A stretch of 64,000 bases of DNA from Eudorina sp. 2006-703-Eu-15 (taxonomy: Eukaryota > Chlorophyta > Chlorophyceae > Chlamydomonadales > Volvocaceae): positions 1,172,461-1,236,460 of the forward strand of contig BDSI01000025.1 of assembly GCA_003117195.1 (NCBI GenBank), written 5' to 3'. The position numbers and the translations under genes are program-made. The notes beneath the pieces are model-generated. The model ran no database searches. It was not told where the DNA came from and worked only from the letters and a program-made list of their open reading frames with translations. Shown in pieces: positions 1-11,715 of this stretch. Position 1 is the first letter of the stretch, and every line of letters begins with the position of its first letter.

Positions 1-672
1 GTGGGTGGGTGGTAGGATCGGTGGAGGTGAGACCCGCGCGACCCCGCAATGTGGGTCGGTACAGGGCCGCGCCCGGGGCGGATGCGCTGCCCGGATGTGA
101 CTGGTGCTTATAAACCTTCTGCACCAGCGGCGCGAGCTCTTGAGGCGGGGGTAGGTGTTGCCGGTGCGCGAGGGCATGGGTTGCCGGGGCGTCGCGTGGA
201 CCACCACAGCGAGGTGACCGGACACGCAGGGCCGGGTCCTACCTGTGTGGGTCGGTCCTCCGCCGCACCCGTCCATCCCCGGTGCGAAGACTCCACAGCT
301 GCCTGCGGCGAGTCGTGCCGTACTGCGGTCAAACCTCTGCCCCAAACCTCAGCCTTGATGCTGTGCGTGCGGGACTGCATGCATGGAAGCTCCTCCTGCG
401 GGGGGGAGGGGGTCAGGAGGTGCATACCAGGGGGGGAAGACCCCAACGTGCTGGTGCCACCTGTCGTTGGGCCGTCCGCATGTCCGCTTGATCGACCCAA
501 TTGTCGTACCCCAGCCTCCGTCCCTGCATTTGCCCTTCGCCTGTCGCGACCTGCTGCGAGCGCCATCCGCGTACTCATCCTCCGTTCGCCTGCCGCGCGC
601 CTCCCTCTTATCCCTTTCCTCTACCGCCATCCTCTGCTGCCGTCTCTACCGCCCCCCCTGCCTCCCGGCCAG
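1..672. other. GC-rich stretch before a terminal exon; no gene assigned
   Basis: Several overlapping open frames exist on both strands, but they are rich in Pro, Arg and Ala as expected from GC-rich non-coding DNA. The last ~150 bases are pyrimidine-rich and lead into the 3' splice site at 671-672, so this is most simply the last intron of the gene whose final exon follows. Confidence 0.4.
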
Positions 673-794
673 ACGACATCAAGAAGTCGCTCAAGGACGC
701 CCGCGACACCATAAAGGACAAGATCGAGCACCACGGGACCAAGCCCGGCGCGGCGGGTGGAGGCGCGACCACTGGAGGAGGCGCGACGCAGTGA
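673..794 (+). CDS. Terminal exon of an unidentified gene (lysine-rich C-terminus)
   Basis: The exon follows a pyrimidine-rich tract and AG at 671-672, opens in phase 1 and stops with TGA at 792-794. It encodes about 40 residues: a charged amphipathic stretch (DDIKKSLKDARDTIKDKIE) followed by a Gly/Ala/Thr-rich tail. This composition, rich in Lys, Asp and Ile, is quite unlike the Arg/Pro/Ala shadow frames around it, which is the main reason to call it coding. A TGTAA signal lies ~590 bases downstream. The rest of the gene lies left of the window or in unrecognised exons. No family is recognised; a coiled-coil or membrane-remodelling tail would fit the composition, but that is a guess. Confidence 0.5.
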
Positions 795-1383
795 ACACAC
801 GACGGCCCCGGTAGGGAGGTGGCGATACAAGCGGCATCAGCATCGGGGACATCGTGGTGCCGCCCAACCTCCCAAGCCAGCGGACTGTGACACCCGGTTG
901 ACCCGTGCGGTGCCCCGTTGGTGAGCCAGCCTGAGGGGAGAGGCCTGAGGGGGGGCGTCGGCAAGGAGACACCGTCGCGGCGCGGCGCGGCGCCCGCGGC
1001 GGAAGTCGGGTGCACCCATGGGTCGAACAGCCACACGGCCGGCCGGGGCCCATTGGGACCGCAGTGCTACGGTGCGGCGGTGGCGGCGGTGGCGCGTGAA
1101 GTAGGTGGTTGTTAGATATGCAGGGAGGTTGAAAAGAGGGTTTGGATGCCATCGCGCCCATCGGGGCGGGGGCACACGCAGCCTTCACCCGGTGCGAAAA
1201 GGTGTCAAACCCAGTGCAGCACGGCCGTCTTTCGTGTCGGAGGATGAGATTGCCTCCCGCCCCAGCCAGGGCGGCCGAGTGCGGGGTCTGGGGGTGTGTC
1301 TGTTGTCGTACGGTTGTGGGTTGGGTTGCATTGATCTCGACTCGGTTGGAGCCTGCTTGCGAAGTGCGCTCCTGTTGTTGCAT

Positions 1384-1388
1384 TGTAA
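1384..1388 (+). terminator. Poly(A) signal TGTAA for the gene ending at 794
   Basis: TGTAA is the normal polyadenylation signal of chlorophyte algae. This is the first good one after the stop at 794, implying a 3' UTR of about 600 bases (795-~1400). Confidence 0.4.
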
Positions 1389-1433
1389 GAATTCTGGCGC
1401 CCATCAGGATTCAGTATTGATTGATCAGTAATT

Positions 1434-1500
1434 ACTCACGATGTTACAGCGGACCCCGCGGGTCATCGGCGACAGCCTCAGCCTTCTCACCACATGTGAG
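1434..1500 (+). repeat. Fragment of dispersed repeat family starting GATGTTACAGCGGACCCC
   Basis: The bases GATGTTACAGCGGACCCC followed by GCGGGTCATCGG(C/T)GACAGCC recur at 20461-20500 (same strand) and at 26040-25965 and 32380-32270 (opposite strand). Only the first ~70 bases are present here. Confidence 0.6.
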
Positions 1501-1993
1501 GATTACCAAAAGACTGATCGTACAGCAGCGGGCTTCTTCAAAGTGCCCCCCGCGCAGCTTATTGGAAAGATCCGTGTTACGGTATATGCCTTGAATATGC
1601 CTTGTTGCGGGGGACCGACCCATGGGGCGTTGGGTGTACGGCAACTGGCCCGCCTGACTAAACCTACGTCAGCCGCCCCACCCGTGATTCGATGGAGCAC
1701 CAGATGAGAGAACGATATCACCATCGCAAGTTCGCGGTGTACGGCAGGCGAACAGCGCTGTGCGGCATCTTTTCCTCTGGCACGCAGTTCGTACGCACGG
1801 CATCCCGTATGCGTGCGCCGGCGGCGGTTGAGCGGCAACGCCGCCCGCAGCCATCACCACCGACGACGTTACTACCTCGCAAACGGTCGGTACGACAAGC
1901 GCATGGACCGCTGAAGACGACAGCACGCAACCGATGGTAGTTGCATCGCTCATGTCGTACACGTCCTGCCCTACCCAACGTCGAGCTTAGCTG

Positions 1994-2067
1994 GTGACTG
2001 CGGGTGACTGCGGGTGACTGCGGGCGTGCGCAGGATGGGTGCAGGATGGGTGCAGGATGGGTGCAGG
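1994..2067. repeat. Two short tandem repeats (GGTGACTGC x3, GCAGGATGGGT x3)
   Basis: Three copies of a 10-base unit containing GGTGACTGCG are followed by three copies of an 11-base unit GCAGGATGGGT. Confidence 0.8.
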
Positions 2068-2675
2068 TAAGGTTGATTGTGTTTCGGGCGGGGCTGAGCA
2101 GCTGCGCCCCGTGGGCAGGTTGAATAGCCTTTCAGTGGACACGCTCAACACGGCAACCTACGCAGACGCCCCTTGGGCACACCAGAAGGAAGAACTCAAC
2201 CTCATCTTGCATCTGCTACCAAGATACCCCACGGCCATGTCATGCGATGGCACCGAGCGTGTTGCTGGCGGTGGTTGTGGACTGCTTGTCGAACATCGCC
2301 TGGCGCGCGTATGTTGCCTCCGCCATTCCCCCGTCCGCCTTCCCCCTTCCCCCTCCCCGCTCTGCAGGCCTGTGCGACGTCATGGCAGCAGCCGGGTCCA
2401 TCTCCCTCGCCGACGTGGCAACGGTGTGTTTGGAGGCACTGCCCAAGCAACCCTGGAGAGAAGGACATTCCCCTGGAGCTGTCGGGCATCTTGGATTGCG
2501 GCTGTAACGCACAGCTGCGGGACGCGTGGGGGAGGCTCATCAGGGGCGGTGCTGCGGGACAGTGGGAATTGGGGGGACGGTACATGCATGACCCAACGGA
2601 GCTCCTTGGGGCACTTTCGGAGGTGCAGGGGTCCTGGTCAGCTGGAGGGCGCAGCTCACGTCGGTCGCCCCTTTC

Positions 2676-2704
2676 CTAAGAGGTCAGGCCTCGCCACACT
2701 GGCC
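2676..2704. repeat. 29-bp block shared with 12611-12640
   Basis: The bases AAGAGGTCAGGCCTCGCCAC and the following ACTGGCCG are repeated at 12613-12640 on the same strand, 9.9 kb away, within otherwise different sequence. Confidence 0.7.
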
Positions 2705-4332
2705 GGACCTGCAGTCAGGCCCTGTCGGAAGTGTCGCAGACACGCCTTGGCCAGCAGGACCGAGTGAGTGGTGTGAGACGGGGGAATCCAACCGCGGGGG
2801 GAGCGCAGGTGCAGCTCCACAGGTGTGCGGCTTATGTCAGCGCGTCCCGTCCTTGCTTTGTCCATGGCCTCACGTGCGTGCCGTGTTTGTGATGATGGCT
2901 TTGCGCCCTTGCACGGACCCCTGGCCCCGCATGCAGCCGAGGCCGATGCACTCAGGCAGCCTGGATTGTTGGGCTTGTACAATTCTGACGACGCGCACCT
3001 GGTGTCTTGGCCGCCAGCGGCTGACCCCCTCACGGACGCAACTCGCTCAAACCCACCCGAGGGGGCCCCCGGCGGATCTGCGCTACGGCCCCAACCCTGC
3101 ACAGCCCTCTCGCCCCTTTCCCGGGCTTCCTACAGCGCCAGATGAGGCGGTGGGGCCAGGGAGGGTGAGGTCAAGATGCGCGGGGCCAGCGGAAGCCTGG
3201 TGTGTCGTGGCAGGATCAAGCCGTGTGGGGGACCGCCCCTCCCTGCCCCTCTCAGTGTGGGAGGCGCGGGGGTGTACCCGCGCGGCGTCGGACGACCAGT
3301 TAGGTAGCCAAGTTTATTTGTAAGACGCGCGCGGAGGCGCCGCGCTGTGCTGTGTCCCGGCCAATTGTGACATTGCGGCCGAAACGTGTGTAGCATGTGA
3401 CACCTCGACACAAATTCGCCAAAATGAGCTCCGGATTCCACAGAAAGATTCTCTTACGACCTTGTCTGGGCATTCGAAGTTCGCGAAATGCCATTCACCT
3501 AGCGGCGGCTTGCATGCCCGACAGTAACTGCAGCCACTACCTCCAGCCGAGCTTCGCAAACTTCTCGCGCAATGTGACTGAACGTCATCATAATGAGAAT
3601 CAGAACTGGCTGGCCACGACCGAGGCGTCGCTCGGAACTTTTCTTCGGTTTTAGGGACAATGGAAATCGCCCAGCCAGCAGGTCCTTGTCACGATACCTT
3701 TCGCCGTCTGATCAGCACAGCCTCATGCTTGTGCACCAAATCCAATGCCTGAAGCATGTACGAAGCAGCAGTAGTGAAATTGTCATGTTGTACGACTTAT
3801 AGGCCAGTAATTCTATATAAGCCGGCAACTCACCTTCTTCTCACCAAGCAGCTGTATCAAAGCAGGAACACTTACTGCACTCGCGCTGAAGCTTAGGAGT
3901 CCATTCCTGTCCTTTCACTGTCCCGGAGCGTTGCAGCCCTGCTAACTCGTTCGCAGCCGAACAGCCTCAACGTCCAAGAGGAGCTCACGATGTTTAATCG
4001 TCTGCAAGAGGCTTGTGCTTGTCGCCAGTGCTTACGGTGCAGTCCAAAGTCGATGCTCCCTTGCCATGCCGGAATCGCCGCTCCTTTAGATTCTTTAGAT
4101 TCTTGACTACAAATTTATTATTTGTTGCTGCAGAAATGTCACAGAGAATAGTCAAGTAAGGTCAGGTTCCGGTCGACAGCGAAGTCGCAAGCGCCGCTGT
4201 AAACCTTCTGGCTTGTGGACTACGTGCTATTGGACTGTTACTTGAAGCTCGTTTGGTGCAATAAAGGGGCGTGACCATTGTGACAACGTGCGTCCGACCG
4301 CAACATGCTTGGCATGCCTGCTGACTTTATTG

Positions 4333-4548
4333 ATGTTTCTGGGCGTGGAAACGGTTTGCGCACTGATCTGGGATCACATTAACATTGCGCTTCGTAGTAC
4401 CTCTTATCGTCAACTTCTTATCCCGCCGCGCTTTTCCTTCCCCGCTCATACAGACCCGAGGACCAGCTTGCTCAACAAGAACCGTGAAAATGTGTCGAAG
4501 ACCGCCGTCGAGTGCACCTTTGCCGTCACGAGATCCCGCATCCGGTAG
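4333..4548 (+). CDS. Candidate exon feeding the downstream exon-like tandem array
   Basis: An open frame runs from ATG 4333 (MFLGVETVCALIW...) to a splice-donor-like CATCCG|GTAGGTGACG at 4548/4549. Its last ~25 bases (ACGAGATCCCGCATCCG|GTAGGTGACG) are the same as the 3' end and donor of the 123-base exon-like unit that occurs five times in the array to the right, so this may be the ancestral or first member. The N-terminus is hydrophobic and could be a short signal sequence; in-frame codons also extend upstream without a stop for 45 bases. Coding status is uncertain: no family is recognised and no transcript evidence is available. Confidence 0.35.
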   Translation: MFLGVETVCALIWDHINIALRSTSYRQLLIPPRFSFPAHTDPRTSLLNKNRENVSKTAVECTFAVTRSRIR

Positions 4549-5088
4549 GTGACGATAGGGCTGTGCTCCCTCGGGATCATGCGCGGGGAAGTTCGTGGGG
4601 TTGAGCGGCGGGAGGGATCATGCGCGGGGCCGTTCGTGGGGTTGCGAATTGGTTACTTGCAGGCGCGGTGGCTGCTGTTGCGGATCAATTGGCCAGGTGC
4701 GGTGGTCAGTCCGCGCCTACAAGGTGATGAGTCAGCCGCTTCGTGATTGCGAATCGGCCCCTTGCTCATGGCACGAGCTGACTCCTTGGTGGTTACTTCT
4801 TATTGCTTGCAGGCGCGGTGGCTGCTGTTGCGGATCGATTGGCTAGGTGCGGTGGTCAGTCCGCGCCTACAAGGTGATGAGTCAGCCGCTTCGTGATCGA
4901 TTGCGAATCGGCCCCTTGCTCATTGCACGAGCTGACTCCCTTGGTGGTTACTTCTTATTGCTTGCAGGCGCGGTGGTAGCCCATCCAGGTGTTGGTAAGT
5001 TGGTAGGTAAGTTTTGCTTCGCCAGCTTTCCACGCCAGCTTTCCACACACGATAAGCGCTGACCCCGCCCTCGCGTCGCTGCTTGCAG

Positions 5089-8000
5089 GATCGCTCATCG
5101 GAAGGAGTGCTTCGTCGGGTTTGCCAACACGTTCACTCACCGCCTGACGCATCCCCCTGCATCCCCAAGACCAAAGCCCATGCTGTGCACCTTAACGAGA
5201 TCCCGCATCCGGTAGGTGACGATTGGGCTGGGCTCGGGATCATGTGCCGGGTCGCGCGTTGTTGGGTCGGGCCCAGGGAGGGATCGGGTAACTGGGTTGG
5301 GCTCGGGGAATCATCATTCGCACGGTCCCGCATCTTGAAGCACATCCCTTGCTCCGCGCGCGCAGCAGCTATCTCAGCCCCGCCGTTCAGCTCCGCGCAG
5401 CAGCCACCTCAGCCCCGCCGTTCAGCTCCGTGCAGCAGCCACCTCAGCCCCGCCGTTCAGCTCCGCCTTTCAGCTCCGCGCAGCAGCCACCTCAGCCAAC
5501 CCGTTCAGCTCCTCTCAGCGCAGCGCAGCGCAGCCTTTGCAAACGCATTCACTTTGTGTACTGTTGATGATTTCGTACAATGCCGTAGACCCATGAGCTT
5601 TAATCCCGTCACTCTTCTACCCCCCCAATCCCTTATGCGCTGCGATGCCCCTCGCGAGATGGAGCCTATTTACGTGCAGGACCGCTCATGGTGATAGGTG
5701 ATAGGCCTGGTCGGTGTTGTGGCTGTGCGATAATACGGATCTGCCCGCGCGTTATGGCACGAGCTGTCTCCCTTGGTGGTAACTTCTTATTGCTTGCAGG
5801 CGCGGTGGCTGCTGTTGCGGATCGATGGCCAGGTGCGGTGGTCAGTCCGCGCCTACAAGGTGATAAGTCAGCCGCTTCGTGATCGATTGCGAATCGGCCC
5901 CCTGCTCATGGCAGGAGCTGACTCCCTTGGTGGTTACTTCTTATTGCTTGCAGGCGCGGTGGCTGCTGTTGCGGATCGATTGGCCAGGTGCGGTGGTATG
6001 TCCGCGCCTACAAGGTGATGAGTCAGCCGCTTCGTGGTTGCGAATCGGCCCCTTGCTCATGGCACGAGCTGACTCCATTGGTGGTTACTACTTCTTATTG
6101 CTTGCAGGTGCGGTGGCTGCTGTTGCGGATCGATTGGCCAGGTGCGGTGGTATGTCCGCGCCTACAAGGTGATGAGTCAGCCGCTTCGTGGTTGCGAATC
6201 GGCCACTTGCTCATGGCACGAGCTGACTCCATTGGTGATTACTACTTCTTATTGCTTTCAGGTGCAGTGGCTGCTGTTGCGGATCGATTGGCCAGGTGCG
6301 GTGGTATGTCCGCGCCTACAAGGTGATGAGTCAGCCGCTTCGTGGTTGCGAATCGGCCCCTTGCTCATGGCACGAGCTGACTCCATTGGTGATTACTACT
6401 TCTTATTGCTTGCAGGTGCGGTGGCTGCTGTTGTGGATCGATTGGCCAGGTGCGGTGGTCAGTCCGCGCCTACACGGTGATAAGTCAGCCGCTTCGTGAT
6501 TGCGAATCGGCCCCTTGCTCATGGCAGGAGCTGACTCCCTTGGTGGTTACTTCTTATTGCTTGCAGGCGCGGTGGTAGCCCATCCAGGTGTTGGTAAGTT
6601 GGTAGGTAAGTTTTGCTTCGCCAGCTTTCCACGCCAGCTTTCCACACACGATAAACGCTGACCCCGCCCTCGCGTCGCTGCTTGCAGGATCGCTCATCGG
6701 AAGGAGTGCTTCGTCGGGTTTGCCAACACGTTCACTCACCGCCTGACGCATCCCCCTGCATCCCCAAGACCAAAGCCCATGCTGTGCACCTTAACGAGAT
6801 CCCGCATCCGGTAGGTGACGATTGGGCTGGGCTCGGGATCATGTGCCGGGTCGCTCGTTGTTGGGTCGGGCCCAGGGAGGGATCGGGTAACTGGGTTGGG
6901 CTCGGGGAATCATCATTCGCACGGTCCCGCATCTTGAAGCACATCCCTTGCTCCGCGCGCGCAGCAGCTATCTCAGCCCCGCCGTTCAGCTCCGCGCAGC
7001 AGCCACCTCAGCCAAGCCGTTCAGCTCCTCTCAGCGCAGCGCAGCGCAGCCTTTGCAAACGCATTCACTTTGTGTACTGTTGATGGTTTCGTACAATGCC
7101 GTAGACCTATGAGCTTTAATCCCGTCACTCTTCTACCCCCCCCCAATCCCTTATGCGCTGCGATGCCCCTCGCGAGATGGAGCCTATTTACGTGCAGGAC
7201 CGCTCATGGTGATAGGTGGTAGGCCTGGTCGGTGTTGTGGCTGTGCGATAATACGGATCTGCCCGCGCGTTATGGCACGAGCTGTCTCCCTTGGTGGTAA
7301 CTTCTTATTGCTTGCAGGCGCGGTGGCTGCTGTTGCGGATCGATTGGCCAGGTGCGGTGGTATGTCCGCGCCTACAAGGTGATGAGTCAGCCGCTTCGTG
7401 GTTGCGAATCGGCCCCTTGCTCATGGCACGAGCTGACTCCCTTGGTGGTTACTTCTTATTGCTTGCAGGCGCGGTGGTAGCCCATCCAGGTGTTGGTAAG
7501 TTGGTAGGTAAGTTTTGCTTCGCCAGCGTTCCACGCCAGCTTTCCACACACGATAAACGCTGACCCCGCCCTCGCGTCGCTGCTTGCAGGATCGCTCATC
7601 GGAAGGAGTGCTTCGTCGGGTTTGCCAACACGTTCACTCACCGCCTGACGCATCCCCCTGCATCCCCAAGACCAAAGCCCATGCTGTGCACCTTAACGAG
7701 ATCCCGCATCCGGTAGGTGACGATTGGGCTGGGCTCGGGATCATGTGCCGGGTCGCTCGTTGTTGGGTCGGGCCCAGGGAGGGATCGGGTAACTGGGTTG
7801 GGCTCGGGGAATCATCATTCGCACGGTCCCGCATCTTGAAGCACATCCCTTGCTCCGCGCGCGCAGCAGCTATCTCAGCCCCGCCGTTCAGCTCCGCGCA
7901 GCAGCCACCTCAGCCCCGCCGTTCAGCTCCGTGCAGCAGCCACCTCAGCCCCGCCGTTCAGCTCCGCCTTTCAGCTCCGCGCAGCAGCCACCTCAGCCAA

Positions 8001-9834
8001 GCCGTTCAGCTCCTCTCAGCGCAGCGCAGCGCAGCCTTTGCAAACGCATTCACTTTGTGTACTGTTGATGATTTCGTACAATGCCGTAGACCTATGAGCT
8101 TTTATCCCGTCACTCTTCTACCCCTCCCCCCCAATCCCTTATGCGCTGCGATGCCCCTCGCGAGATGGAGCCTATTTACGTGCAGGACCGCTCATGGTGA
8201 TAGGTGATAGGCCTGGTCGGTGTTGTGGCTGTGCGATAATACGGATCTGCCCGCGCGTTATGGCACGAGCTGTCTCCCTTGGTGGTAACTTCTTATTGCT
8301 TGCAGGCGCGGTGGCTGCTGTTGCGGATCGATTGGCCAGGTGCGGTGGTAAGTCCGCGCCTACAAGGTGATGAGTCAGCCGCTTCGTGGTTGCGAATCGG
8401 CCCCTTGCTCATGGCACCAGCTGACTCCCTTGGTGGTAACTTCGTATTGCTTGCAGGCGCGGTGGCTGCTGTTGCGGATCGATGGCCAGGTGCGGTGGTC
8501 AGTCCGCGCCTACAAGGTGATAAGTCAGCCGCTTCGTGATCGATTGCGAATCGGCCCCTTGCTCATAGCAGGAGCTGACTCCCTTGGTGGTTACTTCTTA
8601 TTGCTTGCAGGCGCGGTGGTAGCCCATCCAGGTGTTGGTAAGTTGGTAGGTAAGTTTTGCTTCGCCAGCTTTCCACGCCAGCTTTCCACACACGATACAC
8701 GCTGACCCCGCCCTCGCGTCGCTGCTTGCAGGATCGATCGCTCATCGGAAGGAGTGCTTCGTCGGGTTTGCCAACCCGTTCGCTCACCGCCTGACGCATC
8801 CCCCTGCATCCCCAAGACCAAAGCCCATGCGTTTCACCATAACGAGATCCCGCATCCGGTAAGTGACGATTGGGCTGGGCTCGGGATCATGTGCCGGGTC
8901 GCTCGTTGTTGGGTCGGGCCCAGGGAGGGATCGGGTAACTGGGTTGGGCTCGGGGAATCATCATTCGCACGGTCCCGCATCTTGAAGCACATCCCTTGCT
9001 CCGCGCGCGCAGCAGCTACCTCAGCCCCGCCGTTCAGCTCCGCGCAGCAGCCACCTCAGCCCCGCCGTTCAGCTCCGTGCAGCAGCCACCTCAGCCCCGC
9101 ATTTCAGCTCCGCCTTTCAGCTCCGCGCAGCAGCCACCTCAGCCAAGCCGTTCAGCTCCTCTCAGCGCAGCGCAGCCTTTGCAAACGCATTCACTTTGTG
9201 TACTGTTGATTTCGTACAATGCCGTAGACCTATGAGCTTTTATCCCGTCACTCTTCTACCCCTCCCCCCCAATCCCTTATGCGCTGCGATGCCCCTCGCG
9301 AGATGGAGCCTATTTACGTGCAGGACCGCTTATGGTGATAGGTGATAAGCCTGGTCGGTGTTGTGGCTGTGCGATAATACGGATCTGCCCGCGCGTTATG
9401 GCACGAGCTGACTCCCTTGGTGGTAACTTCTTATTGCTTGCAGGCGCGGTGGCTGCTGTTGCGGATCCATTGGCCAGGTGCGGTGGTAAGTCCGCGCATA
9501 CAAGGTGATGAGTCAGCCGCTTCGTGATTGCGAATCGGCCCCTTGCTCATGGCACCAGCTGACTCCCTTGATGGTTACTCCTCATTGCTTGCAGGCGCGG
9601 TGGTAGCCCATCCAGGTGTTGGTAAGTTGGTAAGTTTTGCTTCGCCAGCTTTCCACGCCAGCTTTCCACACACGATAAATGCTGACCCCGCCCTCGCGTC
9701 GCTGCTTGCAGGATCGCTCATCGGAAGGAGTGCTTCGTCGGGTTTGCCAACACGTTCACTCACCGCCTGACGCATTCCCCTGCATCCCCAAGACCAAAGC
9801 CCATGCTGTGCACCTTAAGGAGATCCCGCATCCG
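5089..9834 (+). other. Five exon-like 123-bp units flanked by splice consensus within the array
   Basis: Units are 5089-5211, 6688-6810, 7590-7712, 8732-8858 and 9712-9834. Each starts after CTGCTTGCAG and ends at CATCCG|GTAGGTGACG (GTAAGTGACG in the last two). Four are exactly 123 bases (41 codons, phase 0-0) and stop-free in the frame beginning DRSSEGVLRRVC; the 8732 copy has a 4-base insertion (ATCGATCG for ATCG) that breaks the frame. This is either a tandemly duplicated exon or a satellite derived from one. I have no family for the encoded peptide. Confidence 0.5.
5786..6500 (+). repeat. Five head-to-tail ~154-bp alpha units
   Basis: The motif G(C/T)GC(G/A)GTGGCTGCTGTTG(C/T)GGATC is spaced by 154 bases at about 5800, 5954, 6108, 6262 and 6416. 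Each unit begins after TTATTGCTTGCAG (a good 3' splice site) and contains the palindromic motif TGAGTCA. Two more sit at ~4663 and 4811, and single or paired units at ~7317, 8306, 8457 and 9446. Confidence 0.9.
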
Positions 9835-9964
9835 GTAAGTGACGATTGGGCTGGGCTCGGGATCATGTGCCGGGTCGCTCGTTGTCGGGTCGGGCCCAGG
9901 GAGGGATCGGGTAACTGGGTTGGGCTCGGGGAATCATCGTTCGCATGCTCCTGATCTTTCAGCA

Positions 9965-10160
9965 CAGCCCTTGCTTCAGCTCCGCGCCGCAGCCACCTCA
10001 GCCCCGCCGTTCAGCTCCGCGCCGGAGCCACCTCAGCCAAGCCGTTCAGCTTCGCGAAGCAGCCACCTCAGCCAAGCCGTTCAGCTCCGCGAAGCAGCCA
10101 CCTCAGCCAAGCCGTTCAGCTCCGCGAAGCAGCCACCTCAGCCCGCTCAGCACAGCGCAG
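9965..10160 (+). repeat. ~35-bp minisatellite (CCGTTCAGCTCCGCGAAGCA...)
   Basis: The unit GTTCAGCTCCGCG(A/C)AGCAG plus CCACCTCAGCC(A/C)(A/C)GCC is repeated about five times. Similar but shorter runs sit in each composite unit of the array. The period is not a multiple of 3, so the frame shifts between copies. Confidence 0.85.
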
Positions 10161-10250
10161 CGAAGCCTTTGCACGCGATTTCACTTTGTACACTTTGAGA
10201 TGGAGCCTATTTACGTGCAGGGCCGCTCATGGTGATAGGTGACAGGCCTG

Positions 10251-10518
10251 ATCGTTGTTTCGGTGGCGTGATGCAGTGCGGATCCGTTCAGGAGGTGGCG
10301 CGGTGAGTCATTACCCTACTCCCGATGGGAGGGCCGGTTCGTCGTGCGACGTGAGGTGGCGGCGGCGGTGCGGTGCGGTGTGATGTAATGTGATGCGGGA
10401 TCCCGGGATCCAGGTGGCAAGGGTGCTGTGGCGTGGCGGGTTTAGAAGGGGGAGATGGCACGGTCACGGAAGAAGGGTTCCGGGAGCGAAGGGGGCCTGT
10501 ACCTGAGTCAGGTGGCTA
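10251..10518. other. GC-rich spacer, nothing recognised
   Basis: Short G-rich runs (GGTGCGGTGTGATG) and no supported reading frame. Confidence 0.4.
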
Positions 10519-10840
10519 GTGTCTTGCCTGATTGTGTCCCCAAGACTCCAGTTTGCCAGGACGGGTCGGCTCACAACGCCTCGGTCGTCCCATTGCCTTT
10601 GCCGCATGCGACCAGGCCGGACCGGCGGCGTTGAGGGCGGCGGCGGCGGTATGCTCGACGGCCGGCCGCCGCCGGCGAGGCGCCACGCGCCCATATCGGC
10701 GGTGGACTGGCCGGCTGAGAAGTTGATGGCATTCCGGCGGCAGCAAGCGGCGGCGGCGGCGGCGGCGGCGGCGCTGGGGCACGACCCCGATGGTCCGCCG
10801 GCAATTAAGTCCTCCCCGTCAGCGTCCGAGTCGGAGGAAG
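10519..10840 (+). CDS. Candidate exon with poly-Ala tract, unidentified gene
   Basis: A stop-free frame carries GGGGML-DGRPPPARRHAPIS, then AVDWPAEKLMAFRRQQ, an alanine run of nine from a GGC/GCG repeat, and an acidic-serine stretch SPSASESEEG. It ends at a plausible donor (GGAAG|GTACGG at 10841). The WPAEKLMAFRRQQ segment has a believable amino-acid mix for an alpha-helix, unlike the flanking frames. The start is unknown and the exon may begin later, around 10640. No family is recognised. The poly-Ala and Ser/Glu tract suggests a regulatory or low-complexity nuclear protein, but this is only impressionistic. Confidence 0.35.
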
Positions 10841-11715
10841 GTACGGCTGCCCGTCGTTGCGGGGACGGGACTCGCGACGAACAGGGCGCACTCCGCACTG
10901 CCCTACTAACCCAGCCCGCCACCACCCAGTCGTTTGATCGGTCCTTCGGCTTGGTGTCAGACCTAGGAGACACGAAGTCCAAGAGGAGGGTCCCGATGGG
11001 TGTGCATTGGCTACCTTTGCCTACGGGTCCACCACACCGCCACGGTGTTCGCTGCCGCGGCATATAGCCACCCGCCGGGTTCCGTCAGCAAGGGTTACAG
11101 CTCGCCGCTGTGCAGCTTCCGGTCGAAGGGCTTTCGACCGTCGCGGCAGATGGGTGGCTTCGTGCGTGCTTGCTGGGGCCTCTCCTATTTGGCGCCAACG
11201 ACCCCTTCCCGAGCTTCTCTGTAATATTCAGTCATACAGCAGCCAATCATACGAACAGCGGGTGAAAAGCCCGTGGGGCCCCTCCTCCCTACTGCATTGG
11301 CCCCCTCTGCCGGTCCGGCCGCAGGCGACATCGGCGGCCACCGCAGCATCGCGGGGTTCACAGCGCCGGAGCGGGGGGGCGTGGAGGGCCGAAGGCGTGG
11401 TTGCGGCGGACCGGACCCGGGCCGCGAGCGGTACCGGAGCCGCAGTGCTGACGGAATGGAGGAATGTCCCCCATGTCCCTCGCATCCCTCGTGGCCCTCC
11501 TGTCACTCGGGTCCCTCGTGGTGTCCGACGAGATCCGTGCGTACGGCACATTGGTTACTGGCAGCCTCGGCGGGTCGCATGGCTATCGGCTCCGCAGGGC
11601 CTGCATCCCAACTCGCTTTGTCAGAGCATGTGATACCTCCCGTACGTGTTTGTCTCCTAACACGCTTTGTCCCCCTTTTCATGAGATGCTTTCGTGTGGT
11701 CTACTGCCGACACAG

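Larger units (their letters stand above)
1501..4332 (+). other. GC-rich region with weak candidate exons; no gene confidently assigned
   Basis: Candidate coding pieces are 2109-2230 (in-frame run with Asn, Tyr, Glu, Lys), 2400-2640, and 2868-3100, which follows the residues SRACRVCDDGFAPLHG. None has a recognisable domain and I could not join them with consistent phases. A TGTAA occurs at 3319-3323, so a gene could end there. From 3440 to 4260 the sequence is less GC-rich and holds no convincing reading frame. Confidence 0.25.
4550..10250 (+). repeat. Higher-order tandem array, five composite units of 0.9-1.6 kb
   Basis: Landmark sequences recur in the same order. The pre-exon block (...TTGCTTGCAG|GCGCGGTGGTAGCCCATCC) is at ~4965, 6562, 7464, 8604 and 9590. 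The exon-like block GATCGCTCATCGGAAGG is at 5089, 6688, 7590, 8732 and 9712. A run of ~35-bp Pro/Ala/Ser-coding repeats follows each (5350-5530, 6955-7050, 7850-8035, 8995-9170, 9965-10160). Then comes a spacer containing GATGGAGCCTATTTACGTGCAGG and one or more ~150-bp alpha units. Composite units differ mainly in how many alpha units they hold. Copies are very similar, so the array is young or homogenised. Confidence 0.9.

Noticed and set aside
49..714. Large plus-strand frame at the left edge
   Set aside because: Overlapped by equally long frames on both strands with Arg/Pro bias; only the piece in another frame from 673 to 794 has convincing protein character.
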